A DNA stretch of 56,899 nt from an uncultured Flavobacterium sp. (GCF_946481155.1 NZ_CAMLMK010000006.1:1-56899); one strand, 5' to 3'; numbered from the stretch's first letter, positions 16,405-25,028 are shown. Numbers and translations: made by a program. Notes: generated by a model from the sequence alone, not told the origin.

Positions 16405-17715
16405 TTACGCACGAACGATTTTAGCACCAAGGGCTTTTAAACGCTCATCAATTCTTTCGTAACCTCTGTCGATTTGCTCGATATTCTGTATTGTACTTGT
16501 TCCTTTTGCAGAAAGCGCTGCAATCAATAAGGAAATACCGGCACGAATGTCGGGCGAACTCATTGTCGTTGCTTTTAACTGCGATTTGAAATCATGTCCC
16601 ATAACCACGGCTCTGTGCGGATCACACAACATGATTTTCGCACCCATGTCAATTAATTTATCCACGAAGAACAAACGGCTTTCAAACATTTTCTGGTGGA
16701 TCAGGACATCCCCTTTTGCCTGAGTTGCAACAACCAAAACAATACTCAATAAATCCGGGGTAAATCCGGGCCAAGGTGCATCGGCAATAGTTAAGATGGA
16801 ACCGTCGATATCAGTTTTTACTTCATAACCGTCGTTGTGTGCCGGAATGTAAATATCATCGCCTCGTCTTTCCAGTGTAATTCCCAGTTTTCTGAAAACA
16901 CTTGGGATTACACCCAAATTATCCCAGCTTACATTTTTTATGGTGATTTCACTTCTTGTCATCGCAGCCAATCCGATCCACGAACCGATTTCTATCATAT
17001 CGGGCAGAATTCTGTGTTCGCATCCGCCAAGACTTTCAACACCTTCGATAATTAATAAATTTGAGCCAACACCTGTAATCTTAGCGCCCATGGAGTTAAG
17101 CATTTTACAAAGCTGCTGCAGATAAGGTTCGCAGGCTGCGTTGTAAATCGTTGTTGTACCTTCAGCCAAAACGGCCGCCATAACAATATTTGCCGTTCCG
17201 GTAACCGATGCCTCATCTAAAAGCATATAGGTTCCTTTTAATCTTCCGTCAATTTCAACGCCGTAAAAGTGATCGGCTCTTTCGTAACGGAATTTCGCAC
17301 CAAGATTGATAAAACCTTCAAAATGCGTATCCAAACGACGACGACCGATTTTATCACCACCAGGTTTTGGGATATATCCTTTTCCGAAACGTGCCAAAAG
17401 CGGCCCGACAATCATGATCGAACCACGAAGCGCTCCACCTTCTTTTTTGAAAGCTTCCGTCTCCAGATAATTTACATTTACTTCATCGGCCTGGAACGTA
17501 TAATCCCCGGCACCGTTTTTCTGTATTTTAACTCCTAAATTCCCTAAAAGGGTAATCAGCTTATTAACATCAATAATATCAGGAATGTTTGTCACACGCA
17601 CTTTTTCTGAAGTCAGTAACACAGGGCATAAAACCTGTAATGCTTCATTTTTTGCACCCTGAGGATGAACATCGCCTTTTAACTGTATGCCTCCTTCTAT
17701 TTTAAATGTTCCCAT
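16405..17715 (-). CDS. murA: UDP-N-acetylglucosamine 1-carboxyvinyltransferase MurA
   Basis: A 436-residue enzyme that transfers enolpyruvate from PEP to UDP-GlcNAc, the first committed step of peptidoglycan synthesis. Visible signatures are GAKNEALQ with Lys22 and Asn23, LARFGKGYIPKPGGDKIGRR, and the inside-out repeat fold ending at GYERIDERLKALGA. In the active-site loop the position of E. coli Cys115 is Asp121 (PGGDKIG). An Asp here is known to give natural fosfomycin resistance in other bacteria, so the enzyme is likely active but drug-insensitive. The gene is last of a three-gene operon with DUF493 and DUF4290, 13 bp after the latter. Confidence 0.95.
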   Translation of the reverse strand: MGTFKIEGGIQLKGDVHPQGAKNEALQVLCPVLLTSEKVRVTNIPDIIDVNKLITLLGNLGVKIQKNGAGDYTFQADEVNVNYLETEAFKKEGGALRGSIMIVGPLLARFGKGYIPKPGGDKIGRRRLDTHFEGFINLGAKFRYERADHFYGVEIDGRLKGTYMLLDEASVTGTANIVMAAVLAEGTTTIYNAACEPYLQQLCKMLNSMGAKITGVGSNLLIIEGVESLGGCEHRILPDMIEIGSWIGLAAMTRSEITIKNVSWDNLGVIPSVFRKLGITLERRGDDIYIPAHNDGYEVKTDIDGSILTIADAPWPGFTPDLLSIVLVVATQAKGDVLIHQKMFESRLFFVDKLIDMGAKIMLCDPHRAVVMGHDFKSQLKATTMSSPDIRAGISLLIAALSAKGTSTIQNIEQIDRGYERIDERLKALGAKIVRA

Positions 17716-17728
17716 GGCGTTTCAAAAA

Positions 17729-18433
17729 TTATTTTCTGTTGTTGTTATTTTTTGGATTATTTCTCGGATTAAAATTCTTTCCGGGATTATTGCTTTTTAT
17801 TTTCGGATTATTGAACTGCGTTTTATTCGACATTTTCTTGTTCACGCGCATCAGGTCAGTCGTATTGGAAAGCTCCTCATCGGTTTTAAGCAAATTGATT
17901 TTCCCTCCGGACAATTCGTATAAATGCTCAAAAATCACTTCATCCTTCACCGTATCCTTGTTCCAGCTCAGGTAACATTTCTTCATGTGATTGGCAATTA
18001 CCCTGATCAGTGTATTTTTCAGGTCGCTTTCCTCCCATTTATTGGCAACATCGATCATGTATTTGATATTGTTGCCGTAAAAACGGTATTTCGGGAAATT
18101 TTGCGGATAAGACAAACGTTCCGGTTTTTGATGCAGTACTTCTTTACTCGGAATCGGATAAGGAGAATCTACATCCAGCTTGAAATCGGACATGATGAAA
18201 ATCTGATCCCAAAGCTTGTGCTGAAAATCGGGCACATCGCGCAAGTGCGGATTCAGGCCTCCCATGACAGAAATGATGTATTTCGCCGCTTTGTTGCGTT
18301 CTTCCCTGTTCTCAATTTCGGTAGCCTGGTCGATCAGTTTTTGTAAATGACGGCCATATTCCGGAATAATCAGATGCGGGCGTTCAGCATTGTATTCTAA
18401 ATATTGTACAGCTTCTTCTGGTGTAAATTGCAT
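17729..18433 (-). CDS. DUF4290 family protein
   Basis: A 234-residue soluble protein. The start MQFTPEEAVQYLEYNAERP is the conserved opening of DUF4290, so I use the ATG at 18433. The open frame to 18466 would overlap the upstream gene. Conserved blocks include IIPEYGRHLQKLI, NPHLRDVPDFQHKLWDQ and PKYRFYGNNIKYMID. The C-terminus is a low-complexity basic tail of Asn, Lys and Arg (NPGKNFNPRNNPKNNN), perhaps for nucleic-acid or envelope contact; that is a guess. It sits 10 bp after DUF493 and 13 bp before murA, an order I recall as common in Bacteroidota. Function unknown; co-expression with murA hints at an envelope role. Confidence 0.85.
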   Translation of the reverse strand: MQFTPEEAVQYLEYNAERPHLIIPEYGRHLQKLIDQATEIENREERNKAAKYIISVMGGLNPHLRDVPDFQHKLWDQIFIMSDFKLDVDSPYPIPSKEVLHQKPERLSYPQNFPKYRFYGNNIKYMIDVANKWEESDLKNTLIRVIANHMKKCYLSWNKDTVKDEVIFEHLYELSGGKINLLKTDEELSNTTDLMRVNKKMSNKTQFNNPKIKSNNPGKNFNPRNNPKNNNNRK

Positions 18434-18443
18434 TTTCGTGTTT

Positions 18444-18728
18444 TTATAAAGAAATAATTCCTTCAATCGTGGTTAACTCAAGGTATTTGTCAATTACGCT
18501 CTGTGCGCTTTTCATCGTTACATTGACGGAAACGCTGGTATATTTGCCTGTTTTAGACTGATTGGTCACGATTACCGCACCCATATCATCGAATGAAGTT
18601 TCTATAATCATGATTTTATCAGTATCCGTAGGAACTATAAATTTAAACAAATATTCTGAAGGCCAAACAGTTGAATTGATTAATTCTTCTTTAAGCCTGT
18701 GATAAAATTCTTCTGTCTTCTTGTCCAT
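18444..18728 (-). CDS. DUF493 (YbeD-like) protein
   Basis: A 94-residue protein with the DUF493/YbeD ferredoxin-like fold: EFYHRLKEELINSTVWPSEYLFKFIVPT, then KTGKYTSVSVNVTMKSAQSVIDKY and a final ELTTIEGIISL. The start is the ATG at 18728 (MDKKTEEF); a TTG at 18752 would add eight residues. YbeD-like proteins look like small regulatory (ACT-like) domains and their role is not settled. It leads the operon with DUF4290 and murA, 10 bp upstream of the former. Confidence 0.85.
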   Translation of the reverse strand: MDKKTEEFYHRLKEELINSTVWPSEYLFKFIVPTDTDKIMIIETSFDDMGAVIVTNQSKTGKYTSVSVNVTMKSAQSVIDKYLELTTIEGIISL

Positions 18729-18853
18729 CTTTTCAATCAAAAATAAACGCAAATATACATTAGAGTTATGAATTATAGCGCATGATTTTTCAGTTTTTGA
18801 TGCTTTGAAAACGAATAATCTGAAAAAGAATTATCCGATTAAACAAAAAAACG

Positions 18854-18861
18854 TAAATTTG
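18854..18861 (+). promoter_or_regulatory. Promoter -7 element TAAATTTG
   Basis: TAAATTTG is an exact TAnnTTTG match 18 bp upstream of the GTG start of the AAA ATPase gene, so the leader would be very short. No good -33 TTG is visible. Confidence 0.5.
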
Positions 18862-18878
18862 CGCCTTATTTCAAAAAA

Positions 18879-19418
18879 GTGGCTAAAGAAATTGTTTTAA
18901 TTATCGGCGGACCGGGTTCCGGGAAAACCACCATTATTGATGGTTTGACCGAAAAAGGATACGTGTGCTATCCCGAGGTGTCGCGCGAGGTTATTTACGA
19001 AGCCCGCAAGCAGGGAATCGAGCAATTGTTCCTTGAAAAGCCGCTTTTGTTCAGCGAATTATTGCTTGAAGGAAGAAAAAGACAGTTCAACAGTGCCTGC
19101 GAGGAAATCTGCGAAATTGTATTCATCGACCGCGGCATTCCGGATGTTCTAGCCTATATGCATTACATCGGCGACGCTTATCCTTCTTTTTTCGATGAAG
19201 CCTGTCGCGAACATAAATACTCCCAGATTTTTATCCTTCCGCCATGGGAGGAGATTTACACCAGTGATGATGCCCGTTACGAATCCTACGAGCAGGCCAT
19301 TTTAATTCACAAACACCTTATTGAAACCTACGAAAAATACGGCTATTCGTTAACTGAGGTTCCGAAAGACACTTTGGATAACCGAATCAATTTTATTTTA
19401 GAAAGTCTGGCGAAATAG
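18879..19418 (+). CDS. AAA family ATPase / nucleotide-kinase-like protein
   Basis: A 179-residue P-loop protein. Walker A is GGPGSGKTT at residues 10-18. A DRG motif (VFIDRGIPDVLAY) follows and an arginine-rich lid region lies near residue 135 (DDARYESYEQA). The pattern fits AAA_28 (PF13521, NadR-type kinase-like) proteins. These are predicted kinases of small molecules; no substrate can be named. The GTG start lies just downstream of a TAAATTTG promoter element. It is divergent from the DUF493-DUF4290-murA operon. Confidence 0.8.
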   Translation: MAKEIVLIIGGPGSGKTTIIDGLTEKGYVCYPEVSREVIYEARKQGIEQLFLEKPLLFSELLLEGRKRQFNSACEEICEIVFIDRGIPDVLAYMHYIGDAYPSFFDEACREHKYSQIFILPPWEEIYTSDDARYESYEQAILIHKHLIETYEKYGYSLTEVPKDTLDNRINFILESLAK

Positions 19419-19463
19419 AATGCTATAGCCCTAAAAAAATTAAGCCACTATAAACTAAATAGG

Positions 19464-19519
19464 GCCACAAATCCACTAATTGAAACTAATTAATTTTTGA
19501 AAATTAGTGAATTCGTGGC
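19464..19519. repeat. Imperfect palindrome (dispersed-repeat type)
   Basis: Arms 19464-19481 and 19502-19519 are inverted copies (GCCACAAATCCACTAATT against GCCACGAATTCACTAATT, 16 of 18 identical) with an AT-rich centre. It lies in the 208-bp gap between the ATPase and recQ. The word CCAC-GAATTCACTAATT recalls a palindrome I have seen scattered in Flavobacterium intergenic regions. There is no T tract at the end, so it is not an obvious terminator. Confidence 0.75.
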
Positions 19520-19626
19520 AAAAAAATAGTCGCAGAAAATAAAAGCGAGATGCATTAAAACATCTTCATTTAATTATTTTTAATACTAAAAAGTTATATT
19601 CGTAGTAGAAATTAGGTCTTTACAAT

Positions 19627-21516
19627 TTGGAAGCGCAACAAATTCTCAAAAAATACTGGAATCACGATTCGTTCAGAAACCCACAGGAGGAAATCATCCA
19701 ATCGGTTCTGGAAGGAAAAGATACATTTGCCTTATTGCCTACCGGCGGCGGAAAATCCATCTGCTTTCAGGTTCCGGCGATGATGAAACCTGGAATTTGC
19801 CTTGTAATTTCTCCGCTTATAGCTTTAATGAAGGACCAGATCCAGAATCTGGAAAAACGAAATATCAAAGCACTTGCCTTAACCGGCGGAATTTCCTCAG
19901 ATGAAACCATCGATTTACTGGACAACTGCCAGTTCGGAAACTATAAATTCCTTTATCTTTCGCCCGAACGTTTGCAATCGGACTGGATTTTAGAACGCAT
20001 AAAAGGCCTGCCGATAAATCTTATTGCCATTGACGAAGCACATTGTGTTTCCCAATGGGGACATGATTTCCGTCCGGCCTACCTGAAAATTTCAAAACTG
20101 AAAGAACATTTTCCTAAAGTTCCTTTTTTGGCACTTACTGCTTCAGCGACGGGAAGAGTCCAGGAAGATATTTGCACGCAATTAGGATTGGAAAATCCGC
20201 AAATGTTCAAGAAATCGTTCGCCAGAGAGAATATTGCCTATATGGTTTTTGAAGCCGAAGACAAACTTTTCCGCATTCAGCAGATACTTACCAAAAACCC
20301 GGAACCATCAATCATCTATGTCCGAAACCGAAAATCCTGCCATGATGTTGCCGCCCAGTTGGCCGCGATGGGATTCAAAAGCACGTTTTATCATGGAGGA
20401 TTGACCTCGAAAGAAAAAGCAAAAAACATGCAATCCTGGATGGAGGAAGACGTACAGGTGATGGTAGCTACAAATGCGTTCGGAATGGGAATTGACAAAC
20501 CGAATGTGCGTACAGTAATTCATATCCAGCTGCCGGAAAATCTTGAAAATTATTATCAGGAAGCCGGTCGCGCGGGAAGAAACGGTGTGAAATCTTTCGC
20601 GGTGTTGTTATTGGCACCATCTGATATCAAGTCGACACAAAATCAGTTCATAGATGTTTTACCTGACAGAGTTTTCCTGAAGGAAATGTACATCAAACTG
20701 AATAATTATTTTCAGATTGGCTACGGCGAAGGCATCAATGAAACGTTTTCCTTCAACCTGAACCACTTCTGCCATCAGTATAATTTCCCGGTTTTGAAAA
20801 CATTCAATGCCATGCAGTTTTTGGACAACCAGGGCATCATTACGCTATCCAAAGAATTTTCGGAAAAAATAAGTCTGCATTTCTTATTGGACAGTCGGGA
20901 AATATTACGCTATATCAGCTTAAATCCCTCAGATGAGCCGGTGCTGACAGCCATTTTGCGAAATTATACGGGTATCTACGAAATCGAAACTGCCATCAAC
21001 ACCAATCTTATTGCAAGAAAATCGAACACTTCCGAAGAGAATGTCATTGCCGTTTTAAAACGAATGCATCAGAAAGAGATTTGTACCCTTCACAGCCAGT
21101 CGAATGACAGTCAGCTGACCTTTAATGAAGTACGCGAAGACGAACTTACGATCAACAGGGTTGCGAAATTCCTTCAGCAGCAGAATGATATTAAAACAAA
21201 GCAATTTGAGTCGGTTATAAATTATGTTTCCGACAAAACGCACTGCAAAAGCAATCTAATACTGAATTATTTCGGCGAAATGAATGCGGAAGACTGCGGA
21301 ATATGTTCCGTATGCATCACTAAGAAAAAAACGGAAAAGAACCCGGTTGAAATGGCGCAGAGTATTTTGGCTTTGCTGAAAAATTCGGCATTGACTTCAA
21401 GAGAAATCGAAAATACACTGGAATTATCTTCTGAGGAAACTATCTTTGCACTGCAGCTTCTGTTGGAAAACAACAAAGTGAAAGTGAATAATCAAAATCA
21501 ATATATTAGCCTATAA
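19627..21516 (+). CDS. RecQ family ATP-dependent DNA helicase
   Basis: A 629-residue superfamily 2 helicase. Motif I is LLPTGGGKS (residues 37-44), motif II is AIDEAH, followed by the RecQ aromatic loop HCVSQWGHDFRPAY. Motif VI is QEAGRAGRNG. A zinc-binding RecQ module follows, with Cys ligands in HCKSNL and in CGICSVC, and a winged-helix-like end. No HRDC domain is evident, so it is a shorter RecQ form. It unwinds DNA 3' to 5' in repair and fork restart. The start is TTG (TTGGAAGCGC) as no ATG lies nearby. Its TAA overlaps the ATG of fmt by one base (TAATG). Confidence 0.92.
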   Translation: MEAQQILKKYWNHDSFRNPQEEIIQSVLEGKDTFALLPTGGGKSICFQVPAMMKPGICLVISPLIALMKDQIQNLEKRNIKALALTGGISSDETIDLLDNCQFGNYKFLYLSPERLQSDWILERIKGLPINLIAIDEAHCVSQWGHDFRPAYLKISKLKEHFPKVPFLALTASATGRVQEDICTQLGLENPQMFKKSFARENIAYMVFEAEDKLFRIQQILTKNPEPSIIYVRNRKSCHDVAAQLAAMGFKSTFYHGGLTSKEKAKNMQSWMEEDVQVMVATNAFGMGIDKPNVRTVIHIQLPENLENYYQEAGRAGRNGVKSFAVLLLAPSDIKSTQNQFIDVLPDRVFLKEMYIKLNNYFQIGYGEGINETFSFNLNHFCHQYNFPVLKTFNAMQFLDNQGIITLSKEFSEKISLHFLLDSREILRYISLNPSDEPVLTAILRNYTGIYEIETAINTNLIARKSNTSEENVIAVLKRMHQKEICTLHSQSNDSQLTFNEVREDELTINRVAKFLQQQNDIKTKQFESVINYVSDKTHCKSNLILNYFGEMNAEDCGICSVCITKKKTEKNPVEMAQSILALLKNSALTSREIENTLELSSEETIFALQLLLENNKVKVNNQNQYISL

Positions 21517-22463
21517 TGGAAAAGTTACGCATTGTTTTTATGGGAACTCCCGAGTTTGCCGTAGGAATCCTTGACACTATATACAAGAATAATTATGAAA
21601 TCGTTGGCGTGATTACGGCGGCGGACAAACCGGCGGGACGCGGACAAAAGATCAAATATTCTGCGGTAAAAGAATATGCTTTGGAGAAAAACCTACATCT
21701 TCTGCAACCTACCAATTTAAAAGACGAGGCTTTTCTGGAAGAATTGAGAAACCTGAACGCAAACCTCCAAATCGTTGTAGCTTTTAGAATGCTTCCGGAA
21801 GTGGTTTGGAAAATGCCGAAATTCGGAACCTTCAATCTCCATGCTTCCTTATTACCGGAATACCGTGGTGCGGCTCCGATTAACTGGGCGATTATCAATG
21901 GCGAAGCAAAAACCGGTGTGACAACGTTCTTTATCGATGATAAAATTGATACCGGCGCAATGATTTTGAGCGACGAAACGCCAATTGGCGAAAATGAAAC
22001 AGCAGGCGAGCTGCACGACCGATTAATGGTTTTAGGAAGCCAAACGGTTTTAAAGACGTTGGCCCTGATTGAGAAAGGTGATGTGACTACGACCATCCAG
22101 CCGACAAACGATGATATAAAAACGGCTTATAAACTTAACAAAGACAACTGTAAAATAGATTTCAGCAAAAGCGGACGCGAAATTCATAATTTAGTGAGAG
22201 GCCTTTCGCCTTATCCGGCGGCCTGGTGCTTTATTAAGGACAATGAATTGGAATGGAACGTGAAAATCTATGCAACTTCTTATGAAAAAGAAAGCCATGA
22301 CTATCCTGCCGGGAAAATCAGTACCACTAAAAAGGAATTGAAAATCGCGGTGAAAGACGGTTTCCTTCACGTTCACAGTTTACAGTTTCCGGGCAAGAAA
22401 AAAATGCAAACGCACGAACTTTTAAACGGAATCACCTTATCAGAAAATTCCATAGCGCTGTAA
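21516..22463 (+). CDS. fmt: Methionyl-tRNA formyltransferase
   Basis: A 315-residue enzyme that formylates initiator Met-tRNA using 10-formyl-THF. The N-terminal domain has RIVFMGTPEFAV, and the catalytic Asn-His-Asp set lies in FNLHASLLPEYRGAAPINWAI and the GVTTFFIDDKIDTG segment. The C-terminal OB-like domain (residues about 205-315) includes RGLSPYPAAWCF. Length matches the family. The start codon overlaps the recQ stop, so translation is likely coupled. There is no terminator before HU, but HU has its own strong promoter. Confidence 0.95.
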   Translation: MEKLRIVFMGTPEFAVGILDTIYKNNYEIVGVITAADKPAGRGQKIKYSAVKEYALEKNLHLLQPTNLKDEAFLEELRNLNANLQIVVAFRMLPEVVWKMPKFGTFNLHASLLPEYRGAAPINWAIINGEAKTGVTTFFIDDKIDTGAMILSDETPIGENETAGELHDRLMVLGSQTVLKTLALIEKGDVTTTIQPTNDDIKTAYKLNKDNCKIDFSKSGREIHNLVRGLSPYPAAWCFIKDNELEWNVKIYATSYEKESHDYPAGKISTTKKELKIAVKDGFLHVHSLQFPGKKKMQTHELLNGITLSENSIAL

Positions 22464-22576
22464 CCCGCATAAACACTAACACTGCCGAGATATCGAAAAA
22501 TACAAGTTAGTTTATTAACAATACCGGTAAGTTATCAACATTTTATGTAAAAAATTTGTAAAAAACTGAAAAACAC

Positions 22577-22606
22577 TTGCGTAATCGGGAAATTCATATA
22601 AATTTG
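22577..22606 (+). promoter_or_regulatory. Promoter TTG-N19-TAAATTTG
   Basis: TTG at 22577-22579 and TAAATTTG at 22599-22606 with a 19-bp spacer: the best full promoter match near a protein gene in the window. It lies 42 bp upstream of the HU gene. Confidence 0.8.
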
Positions 22607-22648
22607 TAGGACAATAATTAATTAATCAATCTATTAATAACTATTATT

Positions 22649-22927
22649 ATGAACAAATCAGAATTAATCGATGCAATCGCTGCTGACGCAGGTATTACTA
22701 AAGCAGCTGGTAAATTAGCTTTAGAGTCTTTCTTAAAGAATGTAGAAGGAACTTTGACAAAAGGTGGAAGAGTATCATTAGTAGGTTTCGGATCTTGGTC
22801 AGTGTCTAAAAGAGCTGCAAGAGAAGGAAGAAACCCTCAAACAGGAAAAACTATCAAAATCGCTGCTAAAAACGTAGTGAAATTCAAAGCTGGAGCTGAG
22901 TTAGAAGGTTCTGTAAACAAAAAATAG
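22649..22927 (+). CDS. HU family DNA-binding protein
   Basis: A 92-residue histone-like protein. It has the canonical MNKSELIDAIAADAGITKAA start, the VGFGSW turn, and the DNA-binding arm with RxGRNPQTGKTI. The protein binds and bends DNA as a dimer in the nucleoid. Strong promoter upstream and strong terminator downstream suggest an abundant monocistronic transcript. Codon choice is restricted (many GCT, AAA, GGA), consistent with high expression. Confidence 0.95.
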   Translation: MNKSELIDAIAADAGITKAAGKLALESFLKNVEGTLTKGGRVSLVGFGSWSVSKRAAREGRNPQTGKTIKIAAKNVVKFKAGAELEGSVNKK

Positions 22928-22952
22928 TTTATCCCCGCTTAAAAAAATACCA

Positions 22953-22978
22953 GCCTCGCAATAGCGGGGCTTTTTTTT
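22953..22978 (+). terminator. Intrinsic terminator of HU gene
   Basis: GCCTCGC (22953-22959) pairs with GCGGGGC (22964-22970, one G-U) around AATA, followed by eight T. Confidence 0.9.
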
Positions 22979-23047
22979 ACATTTCAACGATTTATTTTGT
23001 AGGGGTAGCTTTTTTTTTCTTAAATTTAAATATAAACTTTCAGGAAG

Positions 23048-23608
23048 ATGATAACAGCTAAACCAAAAAAAGGAAATTTGCTCGTTGCAGAACCTTCAAT
23101 TATCGGAGATCTTTCTTTTAACAGATCAGTAGTTTTATTGGCAGATCATAACACAGAAGGATCGGTTGGATTTATTTTGAACAAGCCCTTACGATACACC
23201 ATTCATGACCTTATTCCTGAAATAAATGCAAATTTCAAGATTTACAATGGAGGCCCTATTGAACAGGATAATCTTTATTTCATTCACAACATTCCTGATC
23301 TGATTCCCGACAGTATTGAGATTGCAAGCGGCATTTATTGGGGTGGTGATTTTGAATACACTAAAAGCCTTATCAATGCAGGAAAGATCAAGAGAAACAA
23401 CATTCGTTTTTTCCTTGGTTATACCGGATGGGAATCGCACCAATTGGAAGACGAGCTTGAAGAAAACTCATGGATTGTTTCTAAAAACAGCTATCAAAAC
23501 AAAATTATTGGAAAATCCGCTACTCATTTCTGGAAAGAAAAAATCATGGAGCAAGGCGGCGAATACCTAATCTGGTCCAACGCACCTGAAAATCCAATCT
23601 TAAACTAG
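23048..23608 (+). CDS. YqgE/AlgH family protein (UPF0301)
   Basis: A 186-residue cytoplasmic protein with the family signature KGNLLVAEPSIIGDLSFNRSVVLLADHN, then GSVGFILNKPL and GGPIEQDNLYFIHN. The fold is known from structural genomics, but the function is not settled; in pseudomonads AlgH affects alginate and other traits. It is convergent with the class IV aminotransferase gene and their stop codons overlap by 4 bp, with no terminator in between. Confidence 0.92.
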   Translation: MITAKPKKGNLLVAEPSIIGDLSFNRSVVLLADHNTEGSVGFILNKPLRYTIHDLIPEINANFKIYNGGPIEQDNLYFIHNIPDLIPDSIEIASGIYWGGDFEYTKSLINAGKIKRNNIRFFLGYTGWESHQLEDELEENSWIVSKNSYQNKIIGKSATHFWKEKIMEQGGEYLIWSNAPENPILN

Positions 23609-24444
23609 CCCAGGCGTATCTGTGCGTTTAACTTCTTAAGCAATTCGGAAGCCAATTCCGAATTGTATTCCTTCTTGCGGTATTTTGTAATCGGCTGAAT
23701 ACCTTTAATTACATTCGTCAGGAACAGCTCATCGGCTTTTTGAAGGTCGAAAGGCGATATTGATTTTTCAATCACTTCAAGTCCTTCAATTTTTTTGGCA
23801 ATAGCCAATACCTGTTTACGCATGACGCCATTTAAACAACCATCTAAAACCGGCGGTGTAATAAGTTCGCCATCAAGAAGCATAAAGACATTACTTTGAA
23901 GCGCTTCCACTACATTCTTTTCATCATTCATTAACAGGCAATTGTCGTACCCGTTTTCATGCGCAAAAATACTTCCGGTAATCTGCACCATTTTGTTCGT
24001 GCTTTTTAGCGTGGAAAGCAATTGTTTGGTCACGTAAAAATCTTTGAAAAGCTCGACTTCATAAGCGGTGTTATCGAAAGAATACAAAGCGTTTTCAAGT
24101 GGTTCGGCGGTGATGATAAATTCGACAGTATTGGTTTTCGGCAGATAAAACCCTCCCGATTGTCTGAAAACTGTAAATCTGGCTCTTGCAGAAGCGCCAT
24201 TTTCTAAAGTTGCGATTACTTTCAGGATTTGCTCTTCGAAATATTCCATGGTGAAGATCATTGGAATTTCCATTCTTACGATACGCATGGAAGCCATCAG
24301 TCTAAAGTAATGATCCTCAAGAAACAAGACCTTATTATCTAAAATTTTAATCGTTTCAAAAACAGCATCTCCGTAAAGAAATCCTCTGTTCTGGTGAATT
24401 GAAATACCTGATTCTGCTACTAGTGTGCCGTTGTAATTAACCAT
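23605..24444 (-). CDS. Class IV PLP-dependent aminotransferase
   Basis: A 279-residue fold-type IV PLP enzyme of the BCAT / 4-amino-4-deoxychorismate lyase group. FLYGDAVFETIKI, YFRLMASMRIVRM, ARARFTVFRQSGG and STLKSTNKMVQ (catalytic Lys in the last) are visible, and EALQSNVFML and TNVIKGIQPITKYR follow. The ATG at 24444 gives the family start (MVNYNGTLVAESG); the frame is open upstream, but that part overlaps another gene and lacks family sequence. Substrate is uncertain: aminodeoxychorismate lyase-like or a branched-chain or D-amino-acid type. Its start codon lies directly after the terminator hairpin of the upstream gene. Confidence 0.85.
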   Translation of the reverse strand: MVNYNGTLVAESGISIHQNRGFLYGDAVFETIKILDNKVLFLEDHYFRLMASMRIVRMEIPMIFTMEYFEEQILKVIATLENGASARARFTVFRQSGGFYLPKTNTVEFIITAEPLENALYSFDNTAYEVELFKDFYVTKQLLSTLKSTNKMVQITGSIFAHENGYDNCLLMNDEKNVVEALQSNVFMLLDGELITPPVLDGCLNGVMRKQVLAIAKKIEGLEVIEKSISPFDLQKADELFLTNVIKGIQPITKYRKKEYNSELASELLKKLNAQIRLG

Positions 24445-24470
24445 AAAAAAGCCCCGAATTTTATCGGGGC
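24445..24470 (-). terminator. Intrinsic terminator abutting a start codon
   Basis: On the minus strand GCCCCGA pairs with TCGGGGC around a 6-nt AT loop and is followed by six T, then at once by the ATG of the aminotransferase gene. It follows the START-like gene, for which it would be the terminator. Confidence 0.8.
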
Positions 24471-24477
24471 AAATATA
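24470..24477 (-). promoter_or_regulatory. Promoter -7 element TATATTTG before the hairpin
   Basis: The minus strand reads TATATTTG, the same form as in the tRNA-Met promoter, ending where the terminator stem starts. At 19 bp upstream is TTT rather than TTG. If used, the transcript of the aminotransferase gene would begin inside the hairpin. Confidence 0.45.
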
Positions 24478-24494
24478 GGTTTTATTAGTGGATT

Positions 24495-24887
24495 TTAAAC
24501 AGATCCGATCACATGTTTTAGATCGGAAATCTGATTTTCCCACAGCATTTTGGCTTCCGATAAATCTTCTTGCTCTGCAAAATCGACTACCATTAAGGAA
24601 ACATCTTTTGTAATTTCATCTTCAAGAATGCGCAATTCGAAGTAATAATCACCGTCTTTATTCTCTTCGTCGATCCAGCGAAACTTCACTTTCTCTCCGG
24701 TTTTTTTAGAGGCCAGACGTGCTTTTTCTTCCGAATCGTCCCAGATAAATGTAAAAAACTCTCCACGGGAATTCACATTATCGGCAAACCATTCTGAAAG
24801 ACCTGAAGGTGTTGAGATGTACTGATATAATAATTGGGGCGAGGACATGATGGGGAACTCTAATTCGTATCTAACTTTACCTTCCAT
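24495..24887 (-). CDS. START-like domain protein (SRPBCC fold)
   Basis: A 130-residue protein with the START-like / AHSA1-type helix-grip sequence: YELEFPIMSSPQLLYQYISTPSGLSEWFADNV, then FTFIWDDSEEKARL and VKFRWIDEEN, and a final amphipathic helix (EAKMLWENQISDLKHVIGSV). This is a small-ligand-binding fold typical of the Bacteroidota START-like family. The ligand is unknown. It is upstream of the aminotransferase gene with a terminator between. Confidence 0.85.
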   Translation of the reverse strand: MEGKVRYELEFPIMSSPQLLYQYISTPSGLSEWFADNVNSRGEFFTFIWDDSEEKARLASKKTGEKVKFRWIDEENKDGDYYFELRILEDEITKDVSLMVVDFAEQEDLSEAKMLWENQISDLKHVIGSV

Positions 24888-24971
24888 ATAAATTATTAAT
24901 TTCTCGAAATATATAGTAAATAACGCTAATAAAAAAAGAAAAGTGAAAAAAAATATTTTTAAAAAATTTAT

Positions 24972-25001
24972 TTGGAAGCTATAATAATAGTCTTATATTT
25001 G
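24972..25001 (+). promoter_or_regulatory. tRNA promoter TTG-N19-TATATTTG
   Basis: TTG at 24972-24974 and TATATTTG at 24994-25001, spacer 19 bp. This is a full match to the flavobacterial consensus, 28 bp upstream of tRNA-Met. Confidence 0.8.
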
Positions 25002-25028
25002 CACCCGCATTCAGATAGGATGCCGCAT

